Part shown: piece by piece, positions 36,970-45,625 of the stretch
Layout of the letters: every line of letters starts with the position of its first letter
Position numbering within the stretch: the first letter of the stretch is position 1
Assembly (NCBI RefSeq): GCF_000730625.1
Contig: NZ_BBIT01000020.1
Coordinates: 1 to 64,000 of the forward strand
Direction of reading: 5' to 3'
Length of the DNA: 64,000 nt
Source of the DNA: Pseudomonas oryzihabitans NBRC 102199
GTDB lineage: Bacteria > Pseudomonadota > Gammaproteobacteria > Pseudomonadales > Pseudomonadaceae
Program-made: the position numbers and the translations under genes
The notes under the pieces: model-generated
The model's database searches: none
Told to the model about the DNA's origin: nothing
Seen by the model: the letters and a program-made list of their open reading frames with translations, nothing else

Positions 36970-38070
36970 ATGCCTATCCGTACCCAAATCTGGACCGTCG
37001 GTGTGCAACCCGCGCCGCTCAAGAGCGCGATACTGCCCAGCGAGCAGTTTCTCGAAAACATGATCGTGAGCGCCCCGGCATTGCTATCTGAGGACTGGCT
37101 GCTGATCGGTCGGCAGGAGAGCACCGGCCAGGGCGGGCGAATCGACCTGTTGGCGCTGGCGCCGGATGCCTCGCTGGTGCTGATCGAACTCAAACGTGAC
37201 CGTACCCCGCGGGAGGTGGTGGCCCAGGCGTTGGACTATGCCGTTTGGGTAGAGCGGCTGCAGGCCAATGAGATCGAGGCCATCTACCAACGCTTCAAGC
37301 CTGGAGCCAACCTGGCAGCTGATTTCCAAGCGCATTTTGGCGCTCCTCTAGATGCCGAGGTGCTGAATCAAAGTCATCAGATCGTCATCGTTGCGGCTGA
37401 GCTGGATGCCAGTAGCGAGCGTATCGTCGGCTACCTGAGTGAGCGGGATATCGCCATCAACGTACTGTGCTTCCAAGTGTTCCAACTGGGTGAGCAGCAA
37501 CTGATCAGTCGCGCCTGGTTGTTCGATCCCGTCGATGCGCCTCAGGCGAGTAGCTCTGCTAAGCCTGGTGCGCTATCTGAACCCTGGAATGGTGAATTCT
37601 ACTGTTCCTTCGGACATGACCAGAGTCGTTCTTGGTCCGAAGCACGGCACTACGGCTTCGTCTGTGGCGGCGGCGGTAGCTGGTATAGCAATAGCCTCAA
37701 GATGGTCGCGCCCGGAGATCGATTGTGGGTCAACGTGCCGGGCACGGGCTATGTGGGTGTTGCAAGAGTGGTAGGTCATGCCGCTCCTGCGAGTGACTTC
37801 CGCGTATTGCACGACGGCGAGGAACGCTTAGCTTTGGAGGTACTGCAGGCTAACTATCATCGCGAGTTGGTAGATGATCCTGAGCGCTGCGAGTATTTCG
37901 TCCCCGTTGAATGGCTACATAGTCTGCCGCTCAATGAGGCCGTAAAAGAGATCGGACTGTTCGGTAATCAAAACACCATTTGCCGTCCAACTACGCCCAA
38001 ATGGCGCTGGACTGTGGAACGGTTGAAGGAGTGCTTCAAGTTGGACGATTCCGGGCAAGCCAGAGCCTAA
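36970..38070 (+). CDS. NucS/DUF91-like PD-(D/E)XK nuclease with possible PUA/EVE-like domain
   Basis: Encodes 366 residues and is intact. The N-terminal half has a PD-(D/E)XK arrangement: Glu 29, Asp 59 (GGRIDLLAL), Glu 73-x-Lys 75 (LVLIELKRDRTP) and Gln 86 (VVAQALDYA), as in the DUF91/NucS endonuclease group. The C-terminal part (about 209-275) has SWSEARHYGFVCGGGG and GDRLWVNVPGTGYVGVARV, which resembles PUA/EVE-type folds that read modified or structured nucleic acid. It follows the hsdS stop by 17 bases with AGGAG before the ATG, so it was probably carried with the restriction operon. A role in DNA defence is inferred, not shown. Confidence 0.75.
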   Translation: MPIRTQIWTVGVQPAPLKSAILPSEQFLENMIVSAPALLSEDWLLIGRQESTGQGGRIDLLALAPDASLVLIELKRDRTPREVVAQALDYAVWVERLQANEIEAIYQRFKPGANLAADFQAHFGAPLDAEVLNQSHQIVIVAAELDASSERIVGYLSERDIAINVLCFQVFQLGEQQLISRAWLFDPVDAPQASSSAKPGALSEPWNGEFYCSFGHDQSRSWSEARHYGFVCGGGGSWYSNSLKMVAPGDRLWVNVPGTGYVGVARVVGHAAPASDFRVLHDGEERLALEVLQANYHRELVDDPERCEYFVPVEWLHSLPLNEAVKEIGLFGNQNTICRPTTPKWRWTVERLKECFKLDDSGQARA

Positions 38071-38161
38071 AGCCAGGGGCATAAGCGTTTAGGAAATAGC
38101 TTGGTCATGAGAATGTCTACCATTTAGTAGATTTTCCTATCCGAAGCTAGCTAATAAACAT
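38071..38161. other. AT-richer spacer after the nuclease gene
   Basis: No gene, tRNA or clear terminator is seen. A weak TACCATTTAGTAGATTTTC and TAATAAAC segment is present. A repeat of the guaA 3' end, expected for an attachment site, was looked for here and up to 38459 and not found. Confidence 0.4.
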
Positions 38162-38353
38162 CGTCAACAACATATCTACCGGCGTTTCCGGCCTGCCGGA
38201 TTTTTTCCCATTATCAGGTTGCCGTACTCGACCACGCATTAGCTCCAGTCCTGACCCTTTTTCTAGGAACGCCGAGTGTTTTGAGTTGGTCTTCCGCGAG
38301 GGAAGACCACCACATCGGTGGATTGCCCGCCAGCTTCTTCGCTGTTGGTAAAT
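38162..38353 (-). pseudogene. Decayed fragment of a DJ-1/PfpI-family gene
   Basis: The stretch aligns by eye with 40669-40858, the 3' third of the intact gene at 40655-41332. Matching words include GGTTGCCGTACTCGACCACG against GGTTGCCGTCCTCGACCACG and CAGCTTCTTCGCTGTTGGTAAA against CGGCTTCTTCGCTGTTGGTGAA. Small indels and stops break every frame. It is in the same orientation as the intact gene and lies at the right edge of the restriction island. Confidence 0.72.
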
Positions 38354-38459
38354 AGAAGCGCGGCGGAGTTTGTAGGATTACAGCCGTGACGGAGGGCTGA
38401 CTCGATTAATGGTTACTGCAGAGACATAAGCGCCTATCGCACCTCGCCCTCTCGACAAG
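38354..38459. other. Non-coding spacer before the GGDEF-EAL stop
   Basis: No gene or strong structure is seen. Likeness to the PfpI-family gene fades here. Confidence 0.4.
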
Positions 38460-40406
38460 TCAAACCGCCAACACCTCAGCCAAATGCTCCCCCTCCAACC
38501 AACCCCTAATCTCACTCGCCCGCATAGGCTTGGCGAACAGATACCCCTGCGCCCTGGTACAGCCTAGATTCTTCAGCGCACCCAGTTCCGCAGCGGTCTC
38601 CACGCCTTCCACGATGCATTCCAGCTGCATGTCCTGGCACAGGGCGATCAGGGATTTGACGATCTTGAAGCTGGCCGGGTCGAGGTGGAGATTGGTGACG
38701 AAGGTGCGGTCCACCTTGAGTTTGGTCAGGGGTAGGGCGTGGATCTGGCTCAGGCTGGAATAGCCGGTGCCGAAGTCGTCGAGGGAGATGCCGCAGCCCA
38801 GTTCGCGAAAGCGGCTGATGGCGCGCTGGGTCTGGGGCAGGTCCTGGATGGCGGCGGTTTCGGTGATTTCCAGGTCGAGGCAGGCCGGGTCGAACGGGCT
38901 GTGCTTGATCAGTTCGACGATCTGCTGGGCGGCTTCCTCGGAGGCACAGTCGTGGGCGGAGAGGTTGAAGGCCAGGCGGATGCCTGCAGGCCAGCGTGCG
39001 GCCGCGTTCAAGGCTTTGTTCAGCAGCGGCAGGGTAAGGCGATTGACCATGCCAACGCGCTCGGCGGTGGCGATGAAATCGCCCGGCGGGACGTTGCCCA
39101 GCTCCGGGCTGTCCCAGCGGGCGAGGGCCTCGAAGGCCACGGTCTGCTTGCTGCGGATGTCCACGATGGGCTGGAAGACCATGTAGAACTCGCGCTCCAG
39201 GTCGGCCCGGCGCAGGGCTTGTTCGGTCAGGCCTTCGCGATTGAGCTGCTGGCGATGGGCGGTGCTGAACAGGCAGGCCGTGCCCGGGCGGTGGCGCTTG
39301 CTCTGGTACAGGGCGTAGTCGGCGTATTCATAGACGTCCGTGGCGGAAAAGGCCTGGTCGGGAAAGGTCGCGAGGCCCAGCGAGCCACTGATCTGGATGG
39401 GCAGGTCCACCAGCAGGAAGGGCTCGCGCAGACTGGCGCAGACCCTTTCGCCAAACGCCCGCAGCTGCTCATCGTTCAGGACCCCGGTGATGATCAGGCT
39501 GAATTCGTCGCCACCCAGGCGGGCCAGGTGGACGTCCTCACCCAGCAGCCTGCTCAGGCGCTGGCCGACCTGACAGAGCAGTCGGTCGCCCACGCTATGG
39601 CCATAGAGATCGTTGACCGGCTTGAAGCCGTCCAGGTCGATCAGGCCCACGGCCAGGCGGGTCCCCTGCGTACGCGCGTCGGCCAGCAGCGTATCGAGGC
39701 GGGAGAAGAATTGCCGCCGATTGGCGAGGCCGGTCAGGCTGTCCTGGTTGGCCAGCTTGAGATTTTCCTCGCTGAGTTTCGCCGTCTGCGCCTGCATGTT
39801 CACCAGGCGGGTGAAGTCGCCGTACTGCGCCTTGAGGATGACCAGCATGGCGATGGACACCAGCAGGACGTCGATCGCCGTGGCCACGAAGGTGCTGATG
39901 GTGGTGGAGGCGAAGAACACCACGAAGGCGGTGTTGACCACGGCGGTGGTGGCCAGGGCCGCGGGCAGCAGGTGCATCATGCAGAAGATGCAGCCGATCA
40001 CGGTGATCGCCATGTAGAAGCCCACATGCGCCTGGGTGTAGCTGTCGCCATAGGGAAACAGCGCCAGCGCCCAGGCGGTGAAGGCCGAGGCCACGAAGGG
40101 CGCGAGCCGGTTGGTGCGCTTCAGGGCCGTGAGCATCTGCGTCGGACTGCGCGGCTGATTGCGCGTGCGGAACCATTCGGCCGCGCGGACCACGCCGAAC
40201 AGCGTCATGACCAGCGGGCAATAGAGCACCAGCCAGCGTGGCGCCACGGCATAGTGGGTGCCGGCCAGCATCAGGGTGTTGGTCAGCAGGATGAAGTACA
40301 TCATCGGCAGCTGGCGCGACAGCGCGAGGTATTGCGCCTTGATCAGGCCAGGATTGTCCTTGGGCACGGACATCAGGGCGCGCACGCCGAGCAGGAGTCT
40401 CTTCAT
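38460..40406 (-). CDS. Membrane GGDEF-EAL c-di-GMP protein
   Basis: Encodes 648 residues. The first 200 hold about five to six membrane helices (YFILLTNTLMLAGTHYAV; FYMAITVIGCIFCMMHLLPAAL), a MASE-like sensor of unknown ligand. A GGDEF domain follows (DSLTGLANRRQFF; LARLGGDEFSLI) with intact signature, then an EAL domain (FEALARWDSPELG; ISLDDFGTGYSSLSQI; KVDRTFVTN; IVEGVET). It could make or degrade c-di-GMP at the inner membrane. Start at 40406 (MKRLLLGVRAL) precedes the helices; an open frame upstream adds no conserved sequence. Confidence 0.9.
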   Translation of the reverse strand: MKRLLLGVRALMSVPKDNPGLIKAQYLALSRQLPMMYFILLTNTLMLAGTHYAVAPRWLVLYCPLVMTLFGVVRAAEWFRTRNQPRSPTQMLTALKRTNRLAPFVASAFTAWALALFPYGDSYTQAHVGFYMAITVIGCIFCMMHLLPAALATTAVVNTAFVVFFASTTISTFVATAIDVLLVSIAMLVILKAQYGDFTRLVNMQAQTAKLSEENLKLANQDSLTGLANRRQFFSRLDTLLADARTQGTRLAVGLIDLDGFKPVNDLYGHSVGDRLLCQVGQRLSRLLGEDVHLARLGGDEFSLIITGVLNDEQLRAFGERVCASLREPFLLVDLPIQISGSLGLATFPDQAFSATDVYEYADYALYQSKRHRPGTACLFSTAHRQQLNREGLTEQALRRADLEREFYMVFQPIVDIRSKQTVAFEALARWDSPELGNVPPGDFIATAERVGMVNRLTLPLLNKALNAAARWPAGIRLAFNLSAHDCASEEAAQQIVELIKHSPFDPACLDLEITETAAIQDLPQTQRAISRFRELGCGISLDDFGTGYSSLSQIHALPLTKLKVDRTFVTNLHLDPASFKIVKSLIALCQDMQLECIVEGVETAAELGALKNLGCTRAQGYLFAKPMRASEIRGWLEGEHLAEVLAV

Positions 40407-40612
40407 CGGGCAGGGCTCTGAAAATACGACCAGGTAATAGCTTGCACGGAATATCCTTTCCAGCCTGGGCGGCGCAGGGCTAAGGCTGCGCTCATGAGAG
40501 GCTGTCGGCTGGCGCCAGGAATTCTGCAATCTTTACGACTAGTGGCACCTGGGCAGCAGAGCGGGGGCGCCGCGCGGAAAACTGCCGTGCGCAGGCGTTG
40601 GCGGGGCGCAGT

Positions 40613-40640
40613 AAAAAGCCCGCCAGTTGGCGGGCTTTTT
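40613..40640 (-). terminator. Rho-independent terminator of the PfpI-family gene
   Basis: AAAAAGCCCGCC and GGCGGGCTTTTT pair perfectly around a four-base loop, 15 bases past the stop on the minus strand, with a T-run on both strands. Confidence 0.92.
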
Positions 40641-40654
40641 CAGGTGCGCAGTTC

Positions 40655-41332
40655 TTAACCCAGCTTGGTCAGCAAGGCGTCCGCCGCGGCTTCCGAGCTG
40701 GCCGGATTCTGGCCGGTGACCAGGTTGCCGTCCTCGACCACGAACTCGCCCCAGTCCGGGCCCTTTTCGTAGCGGGCGCCGAGCTTCTTCAGTTCGTCTT
40801 CCACCAGGAAGGGCACCACGTCGGTGAGTTGCACGCCGGCTTCTTCGCTGTTGGTGAAGCCGGTGACGGTGCGGCCCTTGACCAGCGGGGTGCCGTCGGC
40901 GGCCTTGACGTGGCGCAGTACGCCGGGCGCGTGGCAGACCAGGCCGAAGGGCTTGTTGGCCTGGGCGAAGGCTTCGAGCAGGGCGATGGAGTCGGGGGAT
41001 TCGGCGAGGTCCCAAAGCGGGCCGTGGCCGCCGGGATAGAAGACGCTGTCGTAGTCCTCGGCCTGCACCTCGGCGAGCTTGACGGTGCTGGCCAGGGCCT
41101 TCTGCGCTTCGGGATCGTTCTTGAAGCGTTCGGTGGACTCGGTCTGGGCGTCGGGGGCGTCGCTCTTGGGATCCAGCGGCGGTTGGCCGCCGGCGGGGGA
41201 GGCCAGGGTGATCTCGGCACCGGCGTCCTTGAAGACGTAGTAGGGGGCGGCGAATTCTTCCAGCCAGAAGCCGGTTTTCTTGCCGGTGTCGCCGAGCTGG
41301 TCATGGGAGGTCAGGACCATCAGGATCTTCAT
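40655..41332 (-). CDS. DJ-1/PfpI-family (class I glutamine amidotransferase-like) protein
   Basis: Encodes 225 residues of the Hsp31/HchA-like branch. The nucleophile elbow GLVCHAPGVL holds the reactive Cys near residue 135, and a Glu is in GKKTGFWLEEFAAPYY (about 24), as in enzymes handling methylglyoxal or glycated products. FYPGGHGPLWDL is the oxyanion region. ATG 41332 is preceded by GAGGAAACC; a start six codons earlier is less likely. A decayed relative lies at 38162-38353. It is probably a stress gene, but the substrate is unproven. Confidence 0.88.
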   Translation of the reverse strand: MKILMVLTSHDQLGDTGKKTGFWLEEFAAPYYVFKDAGAEITLASPAGGQPPLDPKSDAPDAQTESTERFKNDPEAQKALASTVKLAEVQAEDYDSVFYPGGHGPLWDLAESPDSIALLEAFAQANKPFGLVCHAPGVLRHVKAADGTPLVKGRTVTGFTNSEEAGVQLTDVVPFLVEDELKKLGARYEKGPDWGEFVVEDGNLVTGQNPASSEAAADALLTKLG

Positions 41333-41429
41333 CTCGGTTTCCTCTTGCACGCGGGGTGGGTGTGGTTAGACAGACCCCGGATGCGTCCGGCTAGTGCCCC
41401 TGAGAGGTCAGGGCTGGGAGCCAGCGCTC

Positions 41430-41460
41430 GCTGCCCTGCCCGTGGAAGGGGCAGGGCAGC
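41430..41460 (-). terminator. Perfect hairpin after the second RTX-like gene
   Basis: GCTGCCCTGCCC and its complement pair over 12 bases around a seven-base loop, starting nine bases after the RTX-like stop on the minus strand. No T-run follows, so terminator function is likely but unproven. Confidence 0.6.
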
Positions 41461-41468
41461 GTAGGGGA

Positions 41469-42722
41469 TCAGCCCCAGTTGCCGATGCCGCGCTCGCCAG
41501 CGGCGACGGTGGAGGCCACGTCGGTGAGGTCGTGCGTACCCACCAGCTGGATCAAGGAGTCCGAGGCGTCGATCTGGCCGCGGTCACTGCCGTCATGGAA
41601 GACGTAGGTGTCCTTGCCATAGTGGAAGACCGCAGCGTGCGCGTCGCCGGTGGTGTTCTGGACCACCTGCTGCAGGGCGGCATAGAGGCTGGTCGCGCCC
41701 TTGAGTGTGGCATCCGCCACGGTGGTGACCGCCGAATCCACGAACAGCGAGGAGCCGAAGACGATCTGGTCGTCCTTGGCGTTGTAGTCGGTCACGGTCA
41801 CGTGGTTGGCGGCCAGGGAGCGATTGGCGGCGGCGCTATTGGAATCGTCGAAGTTGACCAGGCTGGAGGTGAGCAGGCTGAGGGTGTCTCGGCCTTCACC
41901 CAGGGTGACGGTGGCGCCATGGCCATAGTTGCCGCGTACCGTGGCGTTGTGGGCAGCCACCCCTTCGGTGAACAGCAGGTCGACGAAATCGTTGCCGGCA
42001 CCGGCCTTGATGACGATGTCGGCCTGCTGGATATGGGCGCCGATCTGGTCGTTGCCGGCGCCGCTGTCGACGGTAAGGGTCTTGACCCGGCAGTTGCTCA
42101 GGGCGGCCACGCTGTCGAGTTCCGGCGCGGCGATGGTGCTGACCTGGAGCAGGTCGTTGCCACTGCCGGTGGTCACGCTCTTGAGGAAGGCGCTCTGGCT
42201 GGAATAGAGGTGATCCAGGCCGTGCTCGTAGCCATTGAGGAAGTCGATCGACAGGCCGGCGGTGGACTTGGAGCCGTCGAAGGTCTGCAGGCCGTCGAAG
42301 TTGTTGAGGGTGATGATGTCGCCTTCGTGGAACTGGTTGTCAGCGGTGTCGGTGAGGCTGACGGTGAGCTTGGTGATGCTCGAATCCAGGGTGCCGTCGC
42401 TGGCGGTGGCGCCGCGGGTATGACCGTCGAGGCGCGTCAGCTGGCCTTCCCAGTGACCGGTCAGGTTCAGTTCGTTCAGGGTCGAAGCCGCCGCGTAGTG
42501 GGGGCCCTTGGCATCGAAGGTCTTGGCGAAGCCGACGTATTCGGGCGCGGTATTGATGTCGAGGGTCAGCCGCGGCTGGCTCTGGAAGGCGTAGTAGGTG
42601 ACGCCGTCAGAGATGCCGGCCGGCTTGGCGGGGGCGGCGGTCAGCGGCGCCTTGGTGGTGGCGGCGGCGGTGAACAGGGGGGCAGCGGAGTCCAGGGGAT
42701 TCTTGTAGGTCATTGCGGTCAT
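41469..42722 (-). CDS. RTX/bluetail-like putative secreted protein 2
   Basis: Encodes 417 residues, paralogous end to end with the protein at 26868-28127 (for example GVTYYAFQSQPRLTLDIN against GVSYYAFQNQPRLTLDIN, and AAHNATVRGNYGHGAT in both). Beta-roll repeats (DSGAGNDQIGAHI, KAGAGNDFVDLLF, LGEGRDTLSLL) are closer to the GGxGxD consensus than in the first copy. The end, AVFHYGKDTYVFH then GQIDASDSLIQLVG, is bluetail-like. No signal peptide, so type I export is inferred. It lies between the ars-chrA operon and the PfpI-family gene, not in an iron locus. Confidence 0.75.
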   Translation of the reverse strand: MTAMTYKNPLDSAAPLFTAAATTKAPLTAAPAKPAGISDGVTYYAFQSQPRLTLDINTAPEYVGFAKTFDAKGPHYAAASTLNELNLTGHWEGQLTRLDGHTRGATASDGTLDSSITKLTVSLTDTADNQFHEGDIITLNNFDGLQTFDGSKSTAGLSIDFLNGYEHGLDHLYSSQSAFLKSVTTGSGNDLLQVSTIAAPELDSVAALSNCRVKTLTVDSGAGNDQIGAHIQQADIVIKAGAGNDFVDLLFTEGVAAHNATVRGNYGHGATVTLGEGRDTLSLLTSSLVNFDDSNSAAANRSLAANHVTVTDYNAKDDQIVFGSSLFVDSAVTTVADATLKGATSLYAALQQVVQNTTGDAHAAVFHYGKDTYVFHDGSDRGQIDASDSLIQLVGTHDLTDVASTVAAGERGIGNWG

Positions 42723-42802
42723 CCTTAATGCATGTCAGGCCTTGCGCTCGCTGGACACGTTCTCGCGCAGGGCAAGACGTTTCACACAGCTGAACGTCAC
42801 GC

Positions 42803-42845
42803 CGACAGTGCCTAGCTTTCCACGGAGCTACAGCGAACCACGCCG
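42803..42845 (-). promoter_or_regulatory. Conserved upstream element, second RTX-like gene
   Basis: GACAGTGCCTAGCTTTCC at 42804-42821 and CAGCGAACCACGCC at 42831-42844 match the element at 28204-28246 and lie at nearly the same distance (82-122 bp) from the start codon, although the sequence between differs. Confidence 0.6.
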
Positions 42846-42890
42846 CAATTTCATCGGGCCACTAGTGGGATGCCGCTAAACGGTAGTGCG

Positions 42891-44066
42891 CTAAAAGTTC
42901 AATAGGCAGACGATTAAGGCGACCAGCAGCGCGATCAGCACCGGTGACCAGCGGGTGCGCAAGAGCAGCGCCAGGGCCAGGGCCGCCAGGACGACATCCG
43001 TCAGGCTGCGGATCGCCCCCGTCCACACCGGATCGTAGAGCGCCGCGAGCAGCAGACCGACCACCCCGGCGTTGAGTCCGGTCAGCAGGCGTTGCCAGCC
43101 GGGGTGCTGGCGCAGCGACTGCCAGAAGGGCAGGGCCGCGAGCAGCAGCAGGGCGCCGGGCAGAAAGATCAGCAGGGTCCAGAACAGGCCATTGAGCCAG
43201 GCGGGCAGGGCCGCGGGCACTAGGGCCCCCAGGTAGGCGGCAAAGGTGAATAGCGGTCCGGGCACCGCCTGGGCCAGGCCGTAGCCGGCCATGACCTGGC
43301 TGTCGCTGACCAGGCCGCTGGGCACCACCACCGCCTGCAGCAGCGGCAGCACCACGTGGCCACCGCCGAACACCAGGGCGCCGGTGCGATAGACACCCGC
43401 GGCCAGGTTGTCCCAGACGGGTAAGAGCAGCAGCGGCAGCAGGAACAGCAGCAGTGCGACGACACCCAGGCGCCGGGAGAGTCCCGTTTGCAGGCTCGGG
43501 GCCGGCGGCGTGGCGGCGGGCGCCAGGGCCAGGCGTCCGACCAGGGCGGCCAGACCCAGGCCCAGCAGCTGGCCCACCGAACCGGGCAGCCAGAGCGCCA
43601 GGCCGGCGGCGACCAGCGCCAGGATGCGGCGCGAGGTATCCGGGCAGAGGCTGCGGCCCATGCTCCAGACCGCCTGGGCCACCACCGCCACGGCAAAGAC
43701 CTTGAGCCCATGCACCGCGCCCGAGTCGGCCAATCCCGGAAAGTGGGCGAGGCCCAGGGCGAACAGGATCAGCAGCAGGGCGGAGGGCAGGGTGAAACCC
43801 AGCCAGGCCGCCAGCAGACCCCAGCCACCGGCACGCCCCAGGCCCAGGGCCATGCCGACCTGACTGCTGGTCGGGCCGGGCAGCAGCTGGCAGAGCGCGA
43901 CCAGCTCGGCATAGGCGGCTTCGTCCAGCCACTGGCGCCGCGTGACGAAGGTCTGGCGGAAGTAGCCGAGGTGGGCGATGGGGCCGCCAAAGCTGGTGCA
44001 GCCCAGGCGCAGGAAGATCAGGAAGACCTGCCAGGCGCTGTCCTTATCGCGGGCGATGTCGCGCAT
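42891..44066 (-). CDS. chrA: Chromate transporter ChrA, last gene of the ars operon
   Basis: Encodes 391 residues of a long-chain CHR-family transporter, two homologous halves of about six helices. Signatures are FLRLGCTSFGGPIAHLGYF (first half), ALCQLLPGPTSSQVGMALG, and in the second half TGALVFGGGHVVLPLLQ and AQAVPGPLFTFAAYLGAL. The family expels chromate; without a ChrB regulator the substrate is inferred. It starts 11 bp after the arsC stop on the same strand, so it is probably expressed with the arsenic genes under ArsR. Confidence 0.92.
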   Translation of the reverse strand: MRDIARDKDSAWQVFLIFLRLGCTSFGGPIAHLGYFRQTFVTRRQWLDEAAYAELVALCQLLPGPTSSQVGMALGLGRAGGWGLLAAWLGFTLPSALLLILFALGLAHFPGLADSGAVHGLKVFAVAVVAQAVWSMGRSLCPDTSRRILALVAAGLALWLPGSVGQLLGLGLAALVGRLALAPAATPPAPSLQTGLSRRLGVVALLLFLLPLLLLPVWDNLAAGVYRTGALVFGGGHVVLPLLQAVVVPSGLVSDSQVMAGYGLAQAVPGPLFTFAAYLGALVPAALPAWLNGLFWTLLIFLPGALLLLAALPFWQSLRQHPGWQRLLTGLNAGVVGLLLAALYDPVWTGAIRSLTDVVLAALALALLLRTRWSPVLIALLVALIVCLLNF

Positions 44067-44077
44067 GGCGGCCCCGA

Positions 44078-44503
44078 TCAGCCGCGCGGCGCCGCAGAGG
44101 GAACCACCACCTCGCCATCCTCCTTGACGAAGGGACCGCGCTGCGGCTCGGGCAGGATCTCCAGTACCCGTTCCGAGGGCCGGCAGAGGCGGGTACCCAG
44201 GGGGGTCACCACGATGGGTCGATTGATCAGCAGGGGATGCTGCAGCATGGCGGCGATCAGGGCCGCGTCATCCAGCCGCGGATCGTCCAGGCCCAGCTCG
44301 GCGTAGGGCGTACCCTTCTGGCGCAGCAGCTCGCGCACCGGCATGCCCAGGTCGGCGATCAGCCGCTCCAGCTGCGCCCGGTCGGGCGGTGTTTCCAGGT
44401 AGTGGATGACCGTCGGCTCGACGCCGCTGTTGCGAATCAGGCCCAGCACGTTGCGCGAGGTGCCGCAGGCGGGGTTGTGGTAGATCGTGATGGTGCTGGT
44501 CAT
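44078..44503 (-). CDS. arsC: Arsenate reductase ArsC (glutaredoxin-dependent)
   Basis: Encodes 141 residues, the E. coli plasmid-type length. ITIYHNPACGTSRNVLG places the catalytic Cys near residue 13, and the phosphate-like anion is held by Arg residues in LINRPIVVTPLGTRLCRPSE. It reduces arsenate to arsenite with glutathione and glutaredoxin for export by Acr3. ATG 44503 overlaps the acr3 stop (ATGA). Confidence 0.95.
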   Translation of the reverse strand: MTSTITIYHNPACGTSRNVLGLIRNSGVEPTVIHYLETPPDRAQLERLIADLGMPVRELLRQKGTPYAELGLDDPRLDDAALIAAMLQHPLLINRPIVVTPLGTRLCRPSERVLEILPEPQRGPFVKEDGEVVVPSAAPRG

Positions 44504-45546
44504 GGACGGTCTCGACGGTGGGAAGGGGCACCCCGTTCGTACCAGCCACGCGAGCCGTTCACCAGGCGCACGACCAGCAGCATCAGCGGTACCTCGATAA
44601 GGACGCCCACCACGGTAGCCAGGGCGGCGCCCGAGTGGAAGCCGAACAGGCTGATGGCGGCGGCCACCGCCAGCTCGAAGAAGTTGCTGGCGCCGATCAG
44701 CGCCGAGGGACAGGCCACGCTGTGGCTCTCGCCCACCAGGCGATTCAGCCAGTAGGCCAGGGCCGAATTGAACAGCACCTGGATCAGGATGGGCACGGCC
44801 AGCAGGGCGATCACCAGCGGCTGCGCCAGGATGGCCTCGCCCTGGAAGGCGAACAGCAGCACCAGGGTCGCCAGCAGGGCGGCCATCGAGAGAGGGCCGA
44901 GACGGGCCAGGGTGCGGTCGAAGGCGGCCTGACCCTGGCGCAGCAGCGCGCGACGCCAGAGCTGGGCGAGGATCACCGGCAGCACCAGATAGAGGACCAC
45001 CGAGAGCAGCAGCGTGGCCCAGGGCACCGTGATCGACGACAGGCCCAGCAACAGGTCGACGATGGGGGCGAAGGCGAAGACCATCAGGGTGTCGTTCAGC
45101 GCGACCTGGGACAGGGTGAACAGCGGATCGCCCTGGGTGAGTCGACTCCAGACGAAGACCATGGCGGTGCAGGGCGCCGCTGCCAGCAGGATGAGCCCGG
45201 CGATGTAGCTGTCCAGCTGCTCCGTCGGCAGCCAGGGCGCGAAGAGCTCGCGAATGAACAGCCAGGCGAGCAGCGCCATGGAGAAGGGCTTGACCGCCCA
45301 GTTGACGAACAGGGTGACGCCGATCCCGCGCCAGTGCTGGCGCACCTGGCCGAGGGCACCGAAATCCACCTTGAGCAGCATCGGCACGATCATGATCCAG
45401 ATCAGCAGGCCGACCGGCAGATTGACCTGGGCCACCTCGATCCGGCCGATAGCGCGGAACAGGCCCGGAGCCAGCTGGCCAAGGGCGATGCCGGCGAGGA
45501 TGCAGAGCGCGACCCAGAGGCTGAGGTAACGCTCGAAGGTGTTCAT
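44500..45546 (-). CDS. acr3: Arsenite efflux transporter Acr3
   Basis: Encodes 348 residues with ten predicted helices of the Acr3 (bile/arsenite/riboflavin transporter) family. The conserved Cys-containing segment LLAAAPCTAMVFVWSRLTQGDP (about 120) holds the essential Cys of helix 4, and ALIGASNFFELAVAAAISLFG is the second signature. It extrudes arsenite. ATG 45546 is chosen; thirteen codons upstream are Pro-rich and unconserved. It lies between arsR and arsC. Confidence 0.94.
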   Translation of the reverse strand: MNTFERYLSLWVALCILAGIALGQLAPGLFRAIGRIEVAQVNLPVGLLIWIMIVPMLLKVDFGALGQVRQHWRGIGVTLFVNWAVKPFSMALLAWLFIRELFAPWLPTEQLDSYIAGLILLAAAPCTAMVFVWSRLTQGDPLFTLSQVALNDTLMVFAFAPIVDLLLGLSSITVPWATLLLSVVLYLVLPVILAQLWRRALLRQGQAAFDRTLARLGPLSMAALLATLVLLFAFQGEAILAQPLVIALLAVPILIQVLFNSALAYWLNRLVGESHSVACPSALIGASNFFELAVAAAISLFGFHSGAALATVVGVLIEVPLMLLVVRLVNGSRGWYERGAPSHRRDRP

Positions 45547-45625
45547 GGCGGGTGCTGCCGGAGGGCAGGCGGGGGGACTGTGCATGGCGGGCCTGGTCTT
45601 GTGGTTGGCGGTGGAGGGACGGAGG

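Noticed and set aside
38071-38459. Attachment-site copy of the guaA 3' end
   Set aside because: No stretch beyond a few matching bases was found by eye.
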